Positions 35,719 through 45,444 of a stretch of DNA of 64,000 nucleotides are shown here, one piece after another. Position numbers and translations under genes: made by a program. The stretch lies in the NCBI RefSeq assembly GCF_016463975.1, contig NZ_JAEMNX010000017.1:62001-126000 (forward strand), read 5' to 3'. The stretch is from Marinomonas transparens. Its GTDB lineage: Bacteria > Pseudomonadota > Gammaproteobacteria > Pseudomonadales > Marinomonadaceae. The notes beneath the pieces are model-generated. The model saw nothing but the letters and a program-made list of their open reading frames with translations. It had not been told where the DNA came from and ran no database searches. Each line of letters starts with the position of its first letter. The stretch's first letter is position 1.

Positions 35719-38040
35719 ATGAGCTCTGATATATTGCGCACTGTAAAAAGCTCTGCAGTCACCTGGGTTGCCGACATGGTGGCGCCATCGTGCGATGAAG
35801 GTGTCGGTAAAAGAGCTTGTTTTGTTTGCTCCACATTTGTTGTTTCCAGTCTTGAGCATACTGCGCAATTGACTATTTCTGCTTTGGGTTTATACCAAGT
35901 TTTTATTAATGGTCGCCAAGTGGGTGACGATTACCTCACTCCAGGCTTGACCTGCTACGATGACCGTCTTTCTTTTCAAACTTATCACGTTAATGAGTAC
36001 TTGCAGCTTGGTAGCAACAAAATCGAGATTTGGCTGGCTGATGGTTGGTACCGATCTCAGATCATGTGGGAAGAATGCAAAATTCTAAACTGCTGGGGCG
36101 ATTCCATTGCCGCCATTGCTCAGCTTGAGTTGGCGGGCGAGGTTATTTGCAAAACGGATGCGAGCTGGCAATCGGGTTACTTGCCAGTCACACAGTCTGG
36201 TATTTATTTAGGGGAAGATTACGATGCCCGTGAAGAGAGGTTAATCGCTTCCCATGGGGTGAATATTCTCGAATTTGATAAGACGTTATTAGTGCCGCAC
36301 GAAACGGCGGCGGTCAAAGCATTGGCGTCTGTTAGTCCGGTGAAGACATGGTATGAAAATGGCGACATGGTTGTTGATTTCGGTCAGAACTGCTCCGCTG
36401 TGGTACGTATCCAGGTCGATGGTAACGCAGGGGCGAGTCTCTACATCGACTTTGCCGAAATATTGGATGAAGAAGGATGTTTTGACCGCAGAAATTACCG
36501 AGATGCACGGGTTGCCGTACAATACACTCTGAAAGGTGAGGGCATTGAATCTTACGAGCCGCGTTTTACTTTTATGGGCTTTCGCTATGCCAGAATTAAA
36601 CTGTCGGGTGAGGTGAAGCTGCATTCAATTCAACAGATTCCGCTCACTTCGGTACCGATTATCACTGGTGGATTTGAATGTGATGTGCCGGCGGTGAATC
36701 GCTTGGTGCAGAATACCATTTGGTCCCAGCGTTCTAACTTTATTGAAATTCCAACCGATTGCCCGCAGCGTGATGAACGTTTAGGTTGGACGGGAGATGC
36801 ACAGGTGTTTGCAGGCACGGCCTGTTGGCTAGCGGATTGTGAAAGCTTTTTGATTAAGTACCTGCGGGATGTGATACATGATCAACGACCTAATGGCGCC
36901 ATTCCGCATTTTTCCCCTGATCCAACGCGCTTGTTCCCTGAGATGTTTGATGGGGATTGGGCGGGGTCTACTGGTTGGGGAGATGCCATTACTATCATAC
37001 CTTGGCAGATATATTTGCAATATGGCAATGTAGATATACTCAGGGAATGCTTTCCAGCTATGCAAAAATGGTTAGATCACCTTTGGTCTCTTTCCGATGG
37101 GCCGATTATTAAACCGAACCTGCAATGGGGGGGGCATGGTTTTACCTTTGGCGATTGGTTGCAACCAGTGGGAGATAATCGCAAGCCTCGCCCCACTATC
37201 GCGGATGATTGTGCGGCTACGCTTTATCATTATATTTCTACTGATCTTGCCGTTAAAATCGCGCATTTACTTGGGAAAGAGCAAGAGGCCAGTGCGCTAG
37301 AGAAAAGGGCGCTTTGTATCAAAGAAGCGTTTGTTGATGAGTACTTTAGTAAAACTGGTCGGCTTGCCCATAACGACCAGACTTCCTATTCGTTGGCCTT
37401 TCTTTATGATCTGGTGCCAGAGCAGTATTTTGATGCCGCGAAGCACTATTTCCGTGAGGTGATTGTCGATGCCCAATACCTGATTGGTACTGGTTTTATT
37501 GGTACGCCAGCCTTGTTGCCAGCATTAACCAAATTAGGCATGAACGACCTTGCAGAAAACGTCTTTCTTAACCGAAAAGTGCCCGGTTGGCTGTATCAGA
37601 TAGAGCGTGGTGCAACCACCATTTGGGAACGATGGGACGCGATTGCTGAAGATGGCACCATCTATGACCCGAATATGAATAGCTATAATCATTACGCTTA
37701 TGGTGCTGTGTGTCAGTGGTTGTTTGAGTCAGTGGCGGGTGTGTCGCCTGTGGCGCATGCCCCCGGTTATAAAGAAGTGTTGTTATCACCAACGTTTTTG
37801 CCAGCGTTGGGTCGAGTATCTATGTGGCACGATTGCGGCCTTGGTCGGATTGAGGCGAGCTGGAGAATCCTTGAGGACAAGGTAGCTTACTCACTTTCTT
37901 TACCAAATGGATGTGTTGGTATTTTGTCATCTAGGTTACTGGAAAGCGTGGTTACGATGAATGGTCAAGCCATGAATGGCAGTTTGGCTGGTGTTACGGT
38001 GCCATCCGGAAAGAGCGAGATTGTTTTCAGTCTCACATAA
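35719..38040 (+). CDS. Alpha-L-rhamnosidase (GH78)
   Basis: 773-residue glycoside hydrolase of family 78, which releases L-rhamnose from rhamnosides. The N-terminal beta domains include YQVFINGRQVGDDYLTPG and WLADGWYRS; the catalytic (alpha/alpha)6 barrel has PTDCPQRDERLGWTGDAQVF, the family hallmark with acidic residues, and later TTIWERWDAI. No signal peptide is visible, so it probably acts in the cytoplasm on imported rhamnosides. The ATG at 35719 has AAGGA nine bases upstream; a TTG at 35710 is less likely. It leads the operon for the second sugar ABC transporter. Confidence 0.92.
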   Translation: MSSDILRTVKSSAVTWVADMVAPSCDEGVGKRACFVCSTFVVSSLEHTAQLTISALGLYQVFINGRQVGDDYLTPGLTCYDDRLSFQTYHVNEYLQLGSNKIEIWLADGWYRSQIMWEECKILNCWGDSIAAIAQLELAGEVICKTDASWQSGYLPVTQSGIYLGEDYDAREERLIASHGVNILEFDKTLLVPHETAAVKALASVSPVKTWYENGDMVVDFGQNCSAVVRIQVDGNAGASLYIDFAEILDEEGCFDRRNYRDARVAVQYTLKGEGIESYEPRFTFMGFRYARIKLSGEVKLHSIQQIPLTSVPIITGGFECDVPAVNRLVQNTIWSQRSNFIEIPTDCPQRDERLGWTGDAQVFAGTACWLADCESFLIKYLRDVIHDQRPNGAIPHFSPDPTRLFPEMFDGDWAGSTGWGDAITIIPWQIYLQYGNVDILRECFPAMQKWLDHLWSLSDGPIIKPNLQWGGHGFTFGDWLQPVGDNRKPRPTIADDCAATLYHYISTDLAVKIAHLLGKEQEASALEKRALCIKEAFVDEYFSKTGRLAHNDQTSYSLAFLYDLVPEQYFDAAKHYFREVIVDAQYLIGTGFIGTPALLPALTKLGMNDLAENVFLNRKVPGWLYQIERGATTIWERWDAIAEDGTIYDPNMNSYNHYAYGAVCQWLFESVAGVSPVAHAPGYKEVLLSPTFLPALGRVSMWHDCGLGRIEASWRILEDKVAYSLSLPNGCVGILSSRLLESVVTMNGQAMNGSLAGVTVPSGKSEIVFSLT

Positions 38041-38097
38041 TATGGGGGAAATCCTCAGCGTGTTTACCCAACAATAAATTTAAAAAGAGGGTGTAAT

Positions 38098-39375
38098 ATG
38101 AAAGATTTAGTAAAAAAGCTCACTGTTATCGCTTTTGCTTTCTCCGCTGTTTCGGCAGCGAGTGCGGTAGAATTGAGTATACTGATAGATAACAATCCAG
38201 ATACGGTTGCATTGACGCAAGCACTGACATTAGCTTATAGCAAAAAGCATCCTGATGTTAAGTTCGAAATGGAACTAAGGCCCGGTGGTGCGGAAGGTGA
38301 TAATATCGTCAAAACGCGTCTCGCAACGGGTGAAATGGCGGACGTGTTTATCTATAATTCAGGTTCGCTATTGCAAGCCTTACGACCATCCAGAACGCTA
38401 GAGCCTATCAACGACATTGCTAATTTTTCTAATATTTTGTCTAGCTTTACCAGTACGGTAAGTGACAAAAAAGGCAATGTTTATGCGGTGCCAGCACAAA
38501 CAGCCATGGGCGGCGGCATTCTTTATAATAAGCGTCTTTATAAAGAGTTGGGCCTAAAAGTGCCAATGACGTGGAAAGAGTTTATGGCCAATTGTGCGAT
38601 TATCGCAGCCAAGTCAAAGGCGGCACCGATTGCACAAACCTATCGTGATTCGTGGACATCGCAGCTTATTGTGTTAGCTGACTATTACAATGTGCAGTCA
38701 GAACAGCCTAACTTCGCCGATGATTACACCAATAACAAGGCAAAATTTGCGACGACACCATCTGCGTTAAGAGGCTTCGAAAAGCTTCAACAAGTTTCCG
38801 AAGCGGGATACTTTAATGATTATTATGGCGCGGCGACTTACAACGATGGCTTGAACATGGTTGCTACAGGGAAAGCGGCTCATTATCCAATGTTAACCTT
38901 TGCCATTCCTGCCATTAATATCAACACTCCAGATCAGATTAATGATGTCGGTTTTTTTGCTCAGCCCGGTGACGATGCCAGCAAAAACGGTTTGACCGTG
39001 TGGATGCCTAACGCCTTTTACCTTCCAAAAGAGGGTGACCACAAAGACATCGCGAAAGACTTCCTAAGCTATGTGGCGACGGTGGATGCCTGTAATACTA
39101 TTACGAATGCCATTGGCGCGAATGGCCCTTATCTCATCAAGGGTTGTACCTTACCTGATAACGTTTTTCCTGCCGTGAAAGATATGCTGCCTTACTTCCA
39201 AGTCGAGGGTCGAACCGCACCTGCCTTAGAGTTTCTTTCGCCGATAAAAGGCCCAATGCTGGAACAGCTGACGGTTGAAGTAGGGTCGAGCATTCGTACA
39301 GCAAAATCAGCGGCGGAGCTTTATGACCAAGACGTTGAAAAGCAAGCTAAACAATTGAATCTACCGAATTGGTAA
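38098..39375 (+). CDS. Sugar ABC transporter substrate-binding protein (MalE/UgpB type)
   Basis: Periplasmic binding protein, 425 residues, with a signal peptide ending near residue 22 (SAASA before VEL). The family-1 binding-protein pattern is seen in VYAVPAQTAMGGGILYNKRLYKELGLKVPMTWKEF. Directly behind the GH78 gene by 57 bases, it probably binds rhamnose-containing oligosaccharides or glycosides. The gene is followed by a 13-bp stem before the permeases. Confidence 0.9.
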   Translation: MKDLVKKLTVIAFAFSAVSAASAVELSILIDNNPDTVALTQALTLAYSKKHPDVKFEMELRPGGAEGDNIVKTRLATGEMADVFIYNSGSLLQALRPSRTLEPINDIANFSNILSSFTSTVSDKKGNVYAVPAQTAMGGGILYNKRLYKELGLKVPMTWKEFMANCAIIAAKSKAAPIAQTYRDSWTSQLIVLADYYNVQSEQPNFADDYTNNKAKFATTPSALRGFEKLQQVSEAGYFNDYYGAATYNDGLNMVATGKAAHYPMLTFAIPAININTPDQINDVGFFAQPGDDASKNGLTVWMPNAFYLPKEGDHKDIAKDFLSYVATVDACNTITNAIGANGPYLIKGCTLPDNVFPAVKDMLPYFQVEGRTAPALEFLSPIKGPMLEQLTVEVGSSIRTAKSAAELYDQDVEKQAKQLNLPNW

Positions 39376-39396
39376 TGACTTTGTCTCCTTTTTAAA

Positions 39397-39439
39397 AGGG
39401 GTCGCAAAAGATAGCGAATGCAGTAGTTTTGCGACCCCT
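39397..39439 (+). other. Hairpin between binding-protein and permease genes
   Basis: AGGGGTCGCAAAA (39397-39409) pairs with TTTTGCGACCCCT (39427-39439), a 13-bp stem with a 17-base loop. No U-tract follows, so it is more likely a 3' stability element for the binding-protein transcript than a terminator. Confidence 0.6.
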
Positions 39440-39474
39440 CGCTAAAGTTGAAAGAGGGGATGCTTGGAGGACTT

Positions 39475-40335
39475 ATGAAAAGTAGTCGATCTTATCCCTA
39501 TTGGTTCATTTTACCGAGCGGGCTAATTTACCTAGTGCTATTTTTGGTGCCTACGGTGACTGCCTTTTGGTTTAGTTTGACTCAATGGGATTTGTTTGAA
39601 ACGCGCTTTATTGGACTAGAAAACTATAGTCAGTTTTTTCAGGAGCCTTTTTTGATTACGGGTGCTGTGAATACGGTTGTTTTTGGTGCAGTTACATCTA
39701 TTGCGAAGTCTATCTTAGGGTTGCTATTAGCGGTTTTACTCACATCTGGTTTACTCGGACAAAGCTTTTTAAGAACGTTAATTTTTTTCCCTGTTTTAGT
39801 ATCTACCGTTGGTATTGGTATCGCATTTACGGAAATCATGCATCCAGCGAGAGGGATGATAAATGTAGGTTTAAGCTACTTAGGTATTCACGGCCCTGCG
39901 TGGTTGATTGATCCGCATTTGGCATTATTTTCTGTGGCGCTAGTGGATGTTTGGAAAGGCGTTGGTCTGGCTACTCTTATTTATATTGCCGGTTTGGCGA
40001 CTATTAGTTCAGATTACTATGAGGCCGCACGAATAGATGGAGCAACTAAGTTACAGATGTTTTTTCGCATCACGGTGCCTTTAGTTCGCCCGGCGACAGT
40101 GACCGTTGTGACGTTATCTTTAATAAGTGGCTTGCGATCATTTGACCTTATTTGGGCAATGACAAAAGGCGGCCCAGGCTTTTCTTCGGATGTTCTGGCT
40201 TCGGTAATTTATAAGCAGTATCAAGCTGGATTTTATGGGCTTTCTACTGCTGGTAATATTATTTTGTTTGTTCTTGTTGCTTTGATTGTTGTTCCTCTTA
40301 CCTATTGGTTTAATCGCAGAGAGGTGGATTTATGA
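39475..40335 (+). CDS. Sugar ABC transporter permease (MalF/UgpA type)
   Basis: 286-residue membrane protein with six helices. The EAA loop is ISSDYYEAARIDGATKLQMFFRITVP. The ATG at 39475 has GGAGG at about 39465; a TTG 27 bases upstream is in frame but less likely. Its stop overlaps the next permease start (ATGA). Confidence 0.9.
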   Translation: MKSSRSYPYWFILPSGLIYLVLFLVPTVTAFWFSLTQWDLFETRFIGLENYSQFFQEPFLITGAVNTVVFGAVTSIAKSILGLLLAVLLTSGLLGQSFLRTLIFFPVLVSTVGIGIAFTEIMHPARGMINVGLSYLGIHGPAWLIDPHLALFSVALVDVWKGVGLATLIYIAGLATISSDYYEAARIDGATKLQMFFRITVPLVRPATVTVVTLSLISGLRSFDLIWAMTKGGPGFSSDVLASVIYKQYQAGFYGLSTAGNIILFVLVALIVVPLTYWFNRREVDL

Positions 40336-41156
40336 AACGACAACAAGTCATCATCGGCATTGTTGCTCTTGTTCTGGGCGTGCTGCTCTTTGCTACGCCT
40401 TTTATGTTTATTGGAATAACGGCGGTGAAATCGGCGGCGGAGGCATCGCATCTAGGGCTTTCATTACCGTCTAAATGGCTATTCTGGGAAAATTTCATGG
40501 CTGTGATTAAAGCCAGAAACTATATGCTTCTGTTGGCGTATTTTAATTCCACTGTCATTACCGTTGGTGCGATTTCTTTATTAGCCGTTTCGGCTGCCAT
40601 GATTGGTTACGTCATCCAACGACGGCCATCTAAATGGAATGGTTTTATCTATGCTTTGATTCTGGCGGGCTTGATGATTCCACCAGCCGTTGTACCGACT
40701 ATTTGGCTGCTGAAAGAATTGCACCTGTTTAAAACTTTGCATGGCATGATTCTGATACAGGTTGCCTATGGGCTTTCGTTCTCGGTGTTATTGTTTCGTT
40801 CTTTTATTGCCAGTATTCCGCGAGACTTGGATGAAGCGGCGATTATTGACGGTGCTAAGCCTTGGCAGGTGTTTTTTAAGGTCATCTTACCCTTGCTTAA
40901 ACCCATCACTATTACCGTTGTTTTGGTGCAATCGGTCACCATCTTTAATGATTTTACCAACCCTCTGTATTACTTACCGGGTAAAGACAATGTGACGGTG
41001 CAACTTACCTTGTACAACTTCCAAAGTCAGTTTTCTTCACAGATGAATTTACTGTTTATGAACATTCTTCTCGTTACCATACCTCCTCTTATCATGTTTA
41101 TTTTTTTTAATAAACAAATTGTAAAAGGTATGACGGCTGGTGCTGTAAAAGGATAA
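40332..41156 (+). CDS. Sugar ABC transporter permease (MalG/UgpE type)
   Basis: 274 residues, six helices, with the EAA loop [26 protein letters not shown]. It overlaps the preceding permease gene by four bases and precedes the ATPase gene by four. Together the two permeases form the channel of the second carbohydrate importer of the locus. Confidence 0.9.
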   Translation: MKRQQVIIGIVALVLGVLLFATPFMFIGITAVKSAAEASHLGLSLPSKWLFWENFMAVIKARNYMLLLAYFNSTVITVGAISLLAVSAAMIGYVIQRRPSKWNGFIYALILAGLMIPPAVVPTIWLLKELHLFKTLHGMILIQVAYGLSFSVLLFRSFIASIPRDLDEAAIIDGAKPWQVFFKVILPLLKPITITVVLVQSVTIFNDFTNPLYYLPGKDNVTVQLTLYNFQSQFSSQMNLLFMNILLVTIPPLIMFIFFNKQIVKGMTAGAVKG

Positions 41157-41160
41157 AACC

Positions 41161-42144
41161 ATGGCAAGCGTAAAACTAAAAAACATCCATAAAGAATTCA
41201 ATGGCGTTAAGATTCTTAAAGGCATTGATTTAGATGTGAATGATGGCGAGTTCTGTGTCTTTGTTGGACCTTCCGGTTGCGGTAAATCGACCTTGTTGCG
41301 CATTATTTCTGGTTTGGACGATGCCTCCAGTGGTGAGATAGAAATCGCTGACAAAGATGTGACTCATGCTGATCCGATTGATCGAGGCATTGCCATGGTA
41401 TTTCAAAGCTATGCGCTTTATCCGCACTTGACCGTCAGGGACAATATTGGCTTTGGTCTAAGCTTGGCCAAACGCCCTAAAAATGAGATTAATGAACGTG
41501 TTAATACAGCGGCTAAAATGCTGCAACTAGAAGCCTTACTTGATCGTAAACCGAAAGACCTTTCTGGTGGACAGCGCCAGCGGGTCGCCATTGGCCGTGC
41601 TATTGTCAGAAATCCAGAGGTATTTCTATTTGACGAACCGCTCTCTAATCTCGATGCGGCGCTGCGCTCCAAAATGCGTCTTGAATTAACTGAGCTACAT
41701 GCAGAACTCAACGCCACCATGATTTACGTGACTCACGATCAGATTGAAGCCATGACCATGGCAGATAAAATCGTTGTGCTGAACGCCGGACATGTTGAAC
41801 AGGTGGGGACACCGATGGAACTCTATCATCATCCGAAAACCCCCTTTGTTGCCGGTTTTATTGGCAGCCCAAAAATGAACTTATTTGAAGGGCAAACCGC
41901 ACAAGAGCATGGTGCAGATATCTATGGAATCCGTCCAGAACACCTCACCTTATCGACACAAACAGGCAAGTGGCAAGGCGTGATAAAACACATAGAACAC
42001 CTAGGTGCTGATGTGATTGTTCATATACAAGTGCAAGCTCTAGGAACGCTCGTGGCACGGGCGGATGGTGACTTTGCGGTCACCACAGGAAGCGAAATAT
42101 ACGCCACACCACAACAAGGTAGGGAGCATTTTTTGAGTAAGTAG
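41161..42144 (+). CDS. Sugar ABC transporter ATP-binding protein (MalK/UgpC type)
   Basis: 327-residue ATPase: Walker [10 protein letters not shown], signature LSGGQRQRV, Walker [12 protein letters not shown] and H-loop THDQ. A C-terminal OB/TOBE regulatory domain is present but short (family members are usually 350-370 residues). It closes the operon that starts with the GH78 gene; having its own ATPase means this importer need not borrow one. Confidence 0.9.
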   Translation: MASVKLKNIHKEFNGVKILKGIDLDVNDGEFCVFVGPSGCGKSTLLRIISGLDDASSGEIEIADKDVTHADPIDRGIAMVFQSYALYPHLTVRDNIGFGLSLAKRPKNEINERVNTAAKMLQLEALLDRKPKDLSGGQRQRVAIGRAIVRNPEVFLFDEPLSNLDAALRSKMRLELTELHAELNATMIYVTHDQIEAMTMADKIVVLNAGHVEQVGTPMELYHHPKTPFVAGFIGSPKMNLFEGQTAQEHGADIYGIRPEHLTLSTQTGKWQGVIKHIEHLGADVIVHIQVQALGTLVARADGDFAVTTGSEIYATPQQGREHFLSK

Positions 42145-42525
42145 GATAGCGTTAATGCCTTTTCAGGAACTACTTCGCTTTCACTGGTATTTTCTTAAGA
42201 TAGCGAATACTTAAACTGCGAAGGGAGAGGGAGAGTGTTGCCAAGTTAAGACTACTGCTTTGTTGGACTTGCTTTAACGTGGATTCATCTCCATCGATGC
42301 ATCCCCCATTGTTTATAAAAAACTAGTGTCGTTGTGATCACGGGATGCCTACAAAAAGAAAGCCAAGCAATAGGCACTATCAACTTGGCTTTCTAAGAAC
42401 ATCATTGTTAATGACTGACAGTTAGTTTGTGGTAACCATTTTTTTCAATTTTTTATGGGGCTTTTAACGATTCTTAACATTATATAAAGTTATTTTAGGC
42501 CTGATTCCTTCATACGTTTTGAACG
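42145..42525. other. Intergenic region between sugar transporter and lldD
   Basis: 381 bases. The only structure I can support is the minus-strand terminator at 42351-42394. The left part (42145-42340) has no open frame of note or clear motif. Both flanking genes end here, so no promoter is expected. Confidence 0.6.
42351..42394 (-). terminator. Terminator downstream of lldD
   Basis: AGAAAGCCAAG (42357-42367) pairs with CTTGGCTTTCT (42384-42394), an 11-bp stem. Read on the minus strand the stem is followed by TTTTTGT, a normal terminator for the lldD gene that ends at 42526. Confidence 0.75.
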
Positions 42526-43674
42526 TTAAGACCGAAACCTTAGATTCTCTCTAGTAAGCTGGTCTATAGATGTTTTGCCCATCAGTTTCATGTCCCGTTC
42601 GAGTTCGGCTTTCATTAGCCCTAGGGCGCGTTCCACGCCGGGTTGTCCAGCCGCTGCGAGTGGATACAGGTACATGCGGCCAATACCGACGGCTTTTGCA
42701 CCTAACGAAAGAGCCTTCAAAACATGGGTGCCGCGCTGCACGCCGCTGTCGAAGATGACGTCTATTTCATTACCCACCTCGTCGACAATTTCCGCCAGTT
42801 GATCAAAGGAACTACGGGAACCGTCTAGCTGGCGGCCACCGTGGTTGGAAATGATCACGCCAGTACAGCCAATGTCGACGGCTTTGCGGGCGTCTTCTCG
42901 GGTCATGATGCCTTTTAAACAGAATTGCCCATCCCAGAACTTCACCATTTCGGCCACGTCGTCCCAGTTCATGGAAGGGTCAAGCATGTTGGTAAAGTAG
43001 TCACCGATGGAGGTGGCGCCTTTGCCCATATCAACATGGGCATCCAACTGTGGCAGGCTGAAGGGAGCGTGGGTGACGTAGTTGATGCCCCACATGGGTT
43101 TCATGATGAATTGCAGTAGGCCTTTTAGGTTTAATTTGAAGGGAATGGAAAAACCGGTACGTAGGTCTCGCTCGCGGTTACCGCCTGTAATGGAGTCCAC
43201 TGTGAGCATCATGACTTGTACGCCAGCGTCTTTGGCGCGTTGCATCATGGCGCGGTTGAGTGCGCGGTCTTTGTGGAAGTAAAACTGGTAGACCTGTGGT
43301 GTGTCGGTTTGCTTGGCAATCTCTTCCATGCTGACGGTGCCAAGGGAGGACACGCCAAACATGGTGCCGTATTTTTCAGCGGCACCCGCCACGGCACGTT
43401 CGCCTTGGTGATGGAAAAGTCGCTGCAAGGCCGTGGGCGAGCAATAAACTGGCATGTCGAGTTTTTGTCCCATGACAGTAACGGACAGGTCTACGTCTTT
43501 AACGCCTGTTAATACGCTGGGTAATAAGTCGCAGGTTTCAAAGGCGGCGGTATTGCGACGGTAGGTCGACTCATCATCAGAACCGCCGTCAATGTAATTG
43601 AAGATGGGCCCCGGTAGTCGTTTCTTTGCCAGAGTACGGAAGTCTTGAAAGTTATGGCAGTCTTTGAGTCGCAT
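42526..43674 (-). CDS. lldD: FMN-dependent L-lactate dehydrogenase / alpha-hydroxyacid dehydrogenase
   Basis: 382-residue flavoprotein that oxidises L-lactate to pyruvate and passes electrons to the respiratory chain. Active-site residues are visible: IFNYIDGGSDDE near residue 25, and SNHGGRQLDGS with His278 and Arg281; FMN contacts in the TVDSITGGNRERDLR segment. The length matches LldD. It is near the rhamnose locus, whose RhaD fusion is expected to yield L-lactate from lactaldehyde, so the product could feed directly into this enzyme. A related hydroxyacid cannot be excluded as substrate. A divergent LysR gene probably regulates it. Confidence 0.88.
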   Translation of the reverse strand: MRLKDCHNFQDFRTLAKKRLPGPIFNYIDGGSDDESTYRRNTAAFETCDLLPSVLTGVKDVDLSVTVMGQKLDMPVYCSPTALQRLFHHQGERAVAGAAEKYGTMFGVSSLGTVSMEEIAKQTDTPQVYQFYFHKDRALNRAMMQRAKDAGVQVMMLTVDSITGGNRERDLRTGFSIPFKLNLKGLLQFIMKPMWGINYVTHAPFSLPQLDAHVDMGKGATSIGDYFTNMLDPSMNWDDVAEMVKFWDGQFCLKGIMTREDARKAVDIGCTGVIISNHGGRQLDGSRSSFDQLAEIVDEVGNEIDVIFDSGVQRGTHVLKALSLGAKAVGIGRMYLYPLAAAGQPGVERALGLMKAELERDMKLMGKTSIDQLTRENLRFRS

Positions 43675-43689
43675 CGTTTACCTCATCGT

Positions 43690-43726
43690 AAAAAGGGGTC
43701 CGTAAAAAGGGTTCTGACCCCTTTTT
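43690..43726 (-). terminator. Terminator-like hairpin in the lldD leader
   Basis: AAAAAGGGGTC (43690-43700) pairs with GACCCCTTTTT (43716-43726), an 11-bp stem with a 15-base loop. On the minus strand it lies 16 to 52 bases upstream of the lldD start, with the stem ending in TTTTT. It could be an attenuator. The related AGGGGTC stem at 39397 suggests instead a dispersed palindromic repeat. Confidence 0.6.
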
Positions 43727-43829
43727 CTTTTTTCATGTCTCACTATAGTCTTAGTTTGATTTGAGATAAATATGACATAAACTAAAAAACTCTTTCCTAA
43801 AACGTTGCAATAACTCGGGGATACTGCCA

Positions 43830-44729
43830 TTGAATGCGTCAGATTTAACCTTATTTGTCCATGTGGCGGATGCGGGCTCGTTTCATAAAGCCGCTTTGCT
43901 GGCAGGATTGTCGACACCAGCTTTGAGTAAACGCATCAGTAAGCTCGAAGAGAGCTTAGGTGTACAGTTGATTCACCGTACCACAAGGCGCTTGAGTCTG
44001 ACGGAAGCTGGGGAGAGCCTTTACGTTCACGCGAAGAATATAGAAGGCCAAGTGAGTGATGCGGTCGCTTCGGTATCGGCGTTTAGCCAAGGATTAACTG
44101 GCAGTATTAAGATGTCTGTGCCGACCATCTCGGGAGAGTTACTGCTTGCCGAAGCGGTGGCGGATTTTTGTCAGAAATACCCGAACATCACCGTAGACAT
44201 GCGATTAGAAAATAGCTTTGTGAATCTGGTGGAAGAAGGTTTAGACCTTGCGATCCGTACCGGTAAGTTGGAAGACTCTAGCCTGATTGCTAAGCCTCTT
44301 ATTCAATCCAGTTGGGTTCTGTGTTGTTCGCCACGTTATATCGAGCAGTTTGGTGAGGTTAAAACGCTGGAAGCGTTAAAAGAGCATAACTGTCTGGCTT
44401 ATACCTATCAGGCTCAAGGTTCTTTTGATTGGCGTTTTACAACACAAGGGGTTGAGCAAAGTGTTCGCATTAGCGGCAGTTTCGCCACCAATAATGCCCA
44501 AGCCTTGCGAAAAGCTGCGTTGGCGGGCTTTGGTATTGTTTATGTGCCTCGTTGTTGTGTGTATGAAGACCTTCAACAAGGTAAATTGGTCGCTATTCTC
44601 ACCCAGCATAAACCCAGACAGTTAGGCGTGTATGCGATTTACCCTGTTACCAAGTACTTGCCTGAAAAACTACGGTTGCTGATTGAGCATATTAAGCAAG
44701 CCTATCAGGATAAAAAAGAGTATTTCTGA
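43830..44729 (+). CDS. LysR-family transcriptional regulator
   Basis: 299 residues with an N-terminal helix-turn-helix (SFHKAALLAGLSTPALSKRISKLEE) and a C-terminal effector domain. The start is a TTG with GGGGA upstream; no ATG nearby fits. It is divergent from lldD across 155 bases and is its likely regulator, an arrangement different from the GntR-type LldR of E. coli. Confidence 0.85.
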   Translation: MNASDLTLFVHVADAGSFHKAALLAGLSTPALSKRISKLEESLGVQLIHRTTRRLSLTEAGESLYVHAKNIEGQVSDAVASVSAFSQGLTGSIKMSVPTISGELLLAEAVADFCQKYPNITVDMRLENSFVNLVEEGLDLAIRTGKLEDSSLIAKPLIQSSWVLCCSPRYIEQFGEVKTLEALKEHNCLAYTYQAQGSFDWRFTTQGVEQSVRISGSFATNNAQALRKAALAGFGIVYVPRCCVYEDLQQGKLVAILTQHKPRQLGVYAIYPVTKYLPEKLRLLIEHIKQAYQDKKEYF

Positions 44730-44881
44730 TTAGTGTCATAATATTGGAGAGACCCTGATGCTGATTTGTTATTAGAGCCTAAGTGACATTAAAGTCTTTG
44801 GGTCACGCTCAATAATCCGTTATCATGCCAGCCATCAAAGGTGGTGTATTGCCACCTACCTCCAAGCCTCTCAGGACTCTA

Positions 44882-45190
44882 ATGAAAAAGACTTTTACTC
44901 TATCTCACCCTAAAATTGCTTATCCTCGTTTAATTGAAGCCGCTAAAAGCGATGTTAAAAAGTACCTTAAAAGAGAGCGTAATAAAGCCTTGCCTGAACA
45001 CGCGGATTTTTGGGGTTTTGATTGCAAGTTTGGTCAGAGTGAAGAGCTTGCTGAAGTAATTCATGTGGCTGCCATTAATGAAAAAATGGACTTCGCTGAA
45101 AGCCAAGAGTGGCCTGCGTTTTACTTAGAAATTCTGGCAACAGCTGAGACACGTACTCAGCGTCCGGACTCTGAGAAAGACGGAAGCTAA
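44882..45190 (+). CDS. DUF6172 family protein
   Basis: 102-residue basic protein from the ATG at 44882. The conserved pattern MKKTFTLSHPKIAYPRLIEA, VKKYLKRERNKALPEHADFWGFDCKFG and the C-terminal FYLEILATAETRT matches a small uncharacterised family widespread in gammaproteobacteria. Function unknown. A frame extending 19 codons upstream exists but lacks family similarity. A terminator follows at 45216-45269. Confidence 0.75.
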   Translation: MKKTFTLSHPKIAYPRLIEAAKSDVKKYLKRERNKALPEHADFWGFDCKFGQSEELAEVIHVAAINEKMDFAESQEWPAFYLEILATAETRTQRPDSEKDGS

Positions 45191-45215
45191 AATAGTTAAT
45201 ACAATCAAAGTTGTT

Positions 45216-45269
45216 AAAAACCAGATTCGTTGTGGTGATTAGATTTATCATGATTGGTCTGGTTTTTTT
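45216..45269 (+). terminator. Terminator after the DUF6172 gene
   Basis: AAAAACCAGA (45216-45225) pairs with TCTGGTTTTT (45258-45267) around a 32-base loop, followed by further T residues to 45269. Confidence 0.65.
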
Positions 45270-45444
45270 GTCTCGTATAAAGGTAAATACGCCATTTCTC
45301 TGATGTCGATCAAGATGCTTTTTCTTACTCCATGAATACTTAAATCGTACTGGCAAGCTTGAGTGTAAGTTTCGGTAAATTGTCTCGATTCGACAATACC
45401 CCTACTTATAATAAGGACTTCTTTTTTTGGTATTGGAGAATGAA

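Noticed and set aside
42325..42340. GTGATCAC palindrome as a CRP site
   Set aside because: Flanks do not match TGTGA-N6-TCACA spacing, and the location is between two gene ends.
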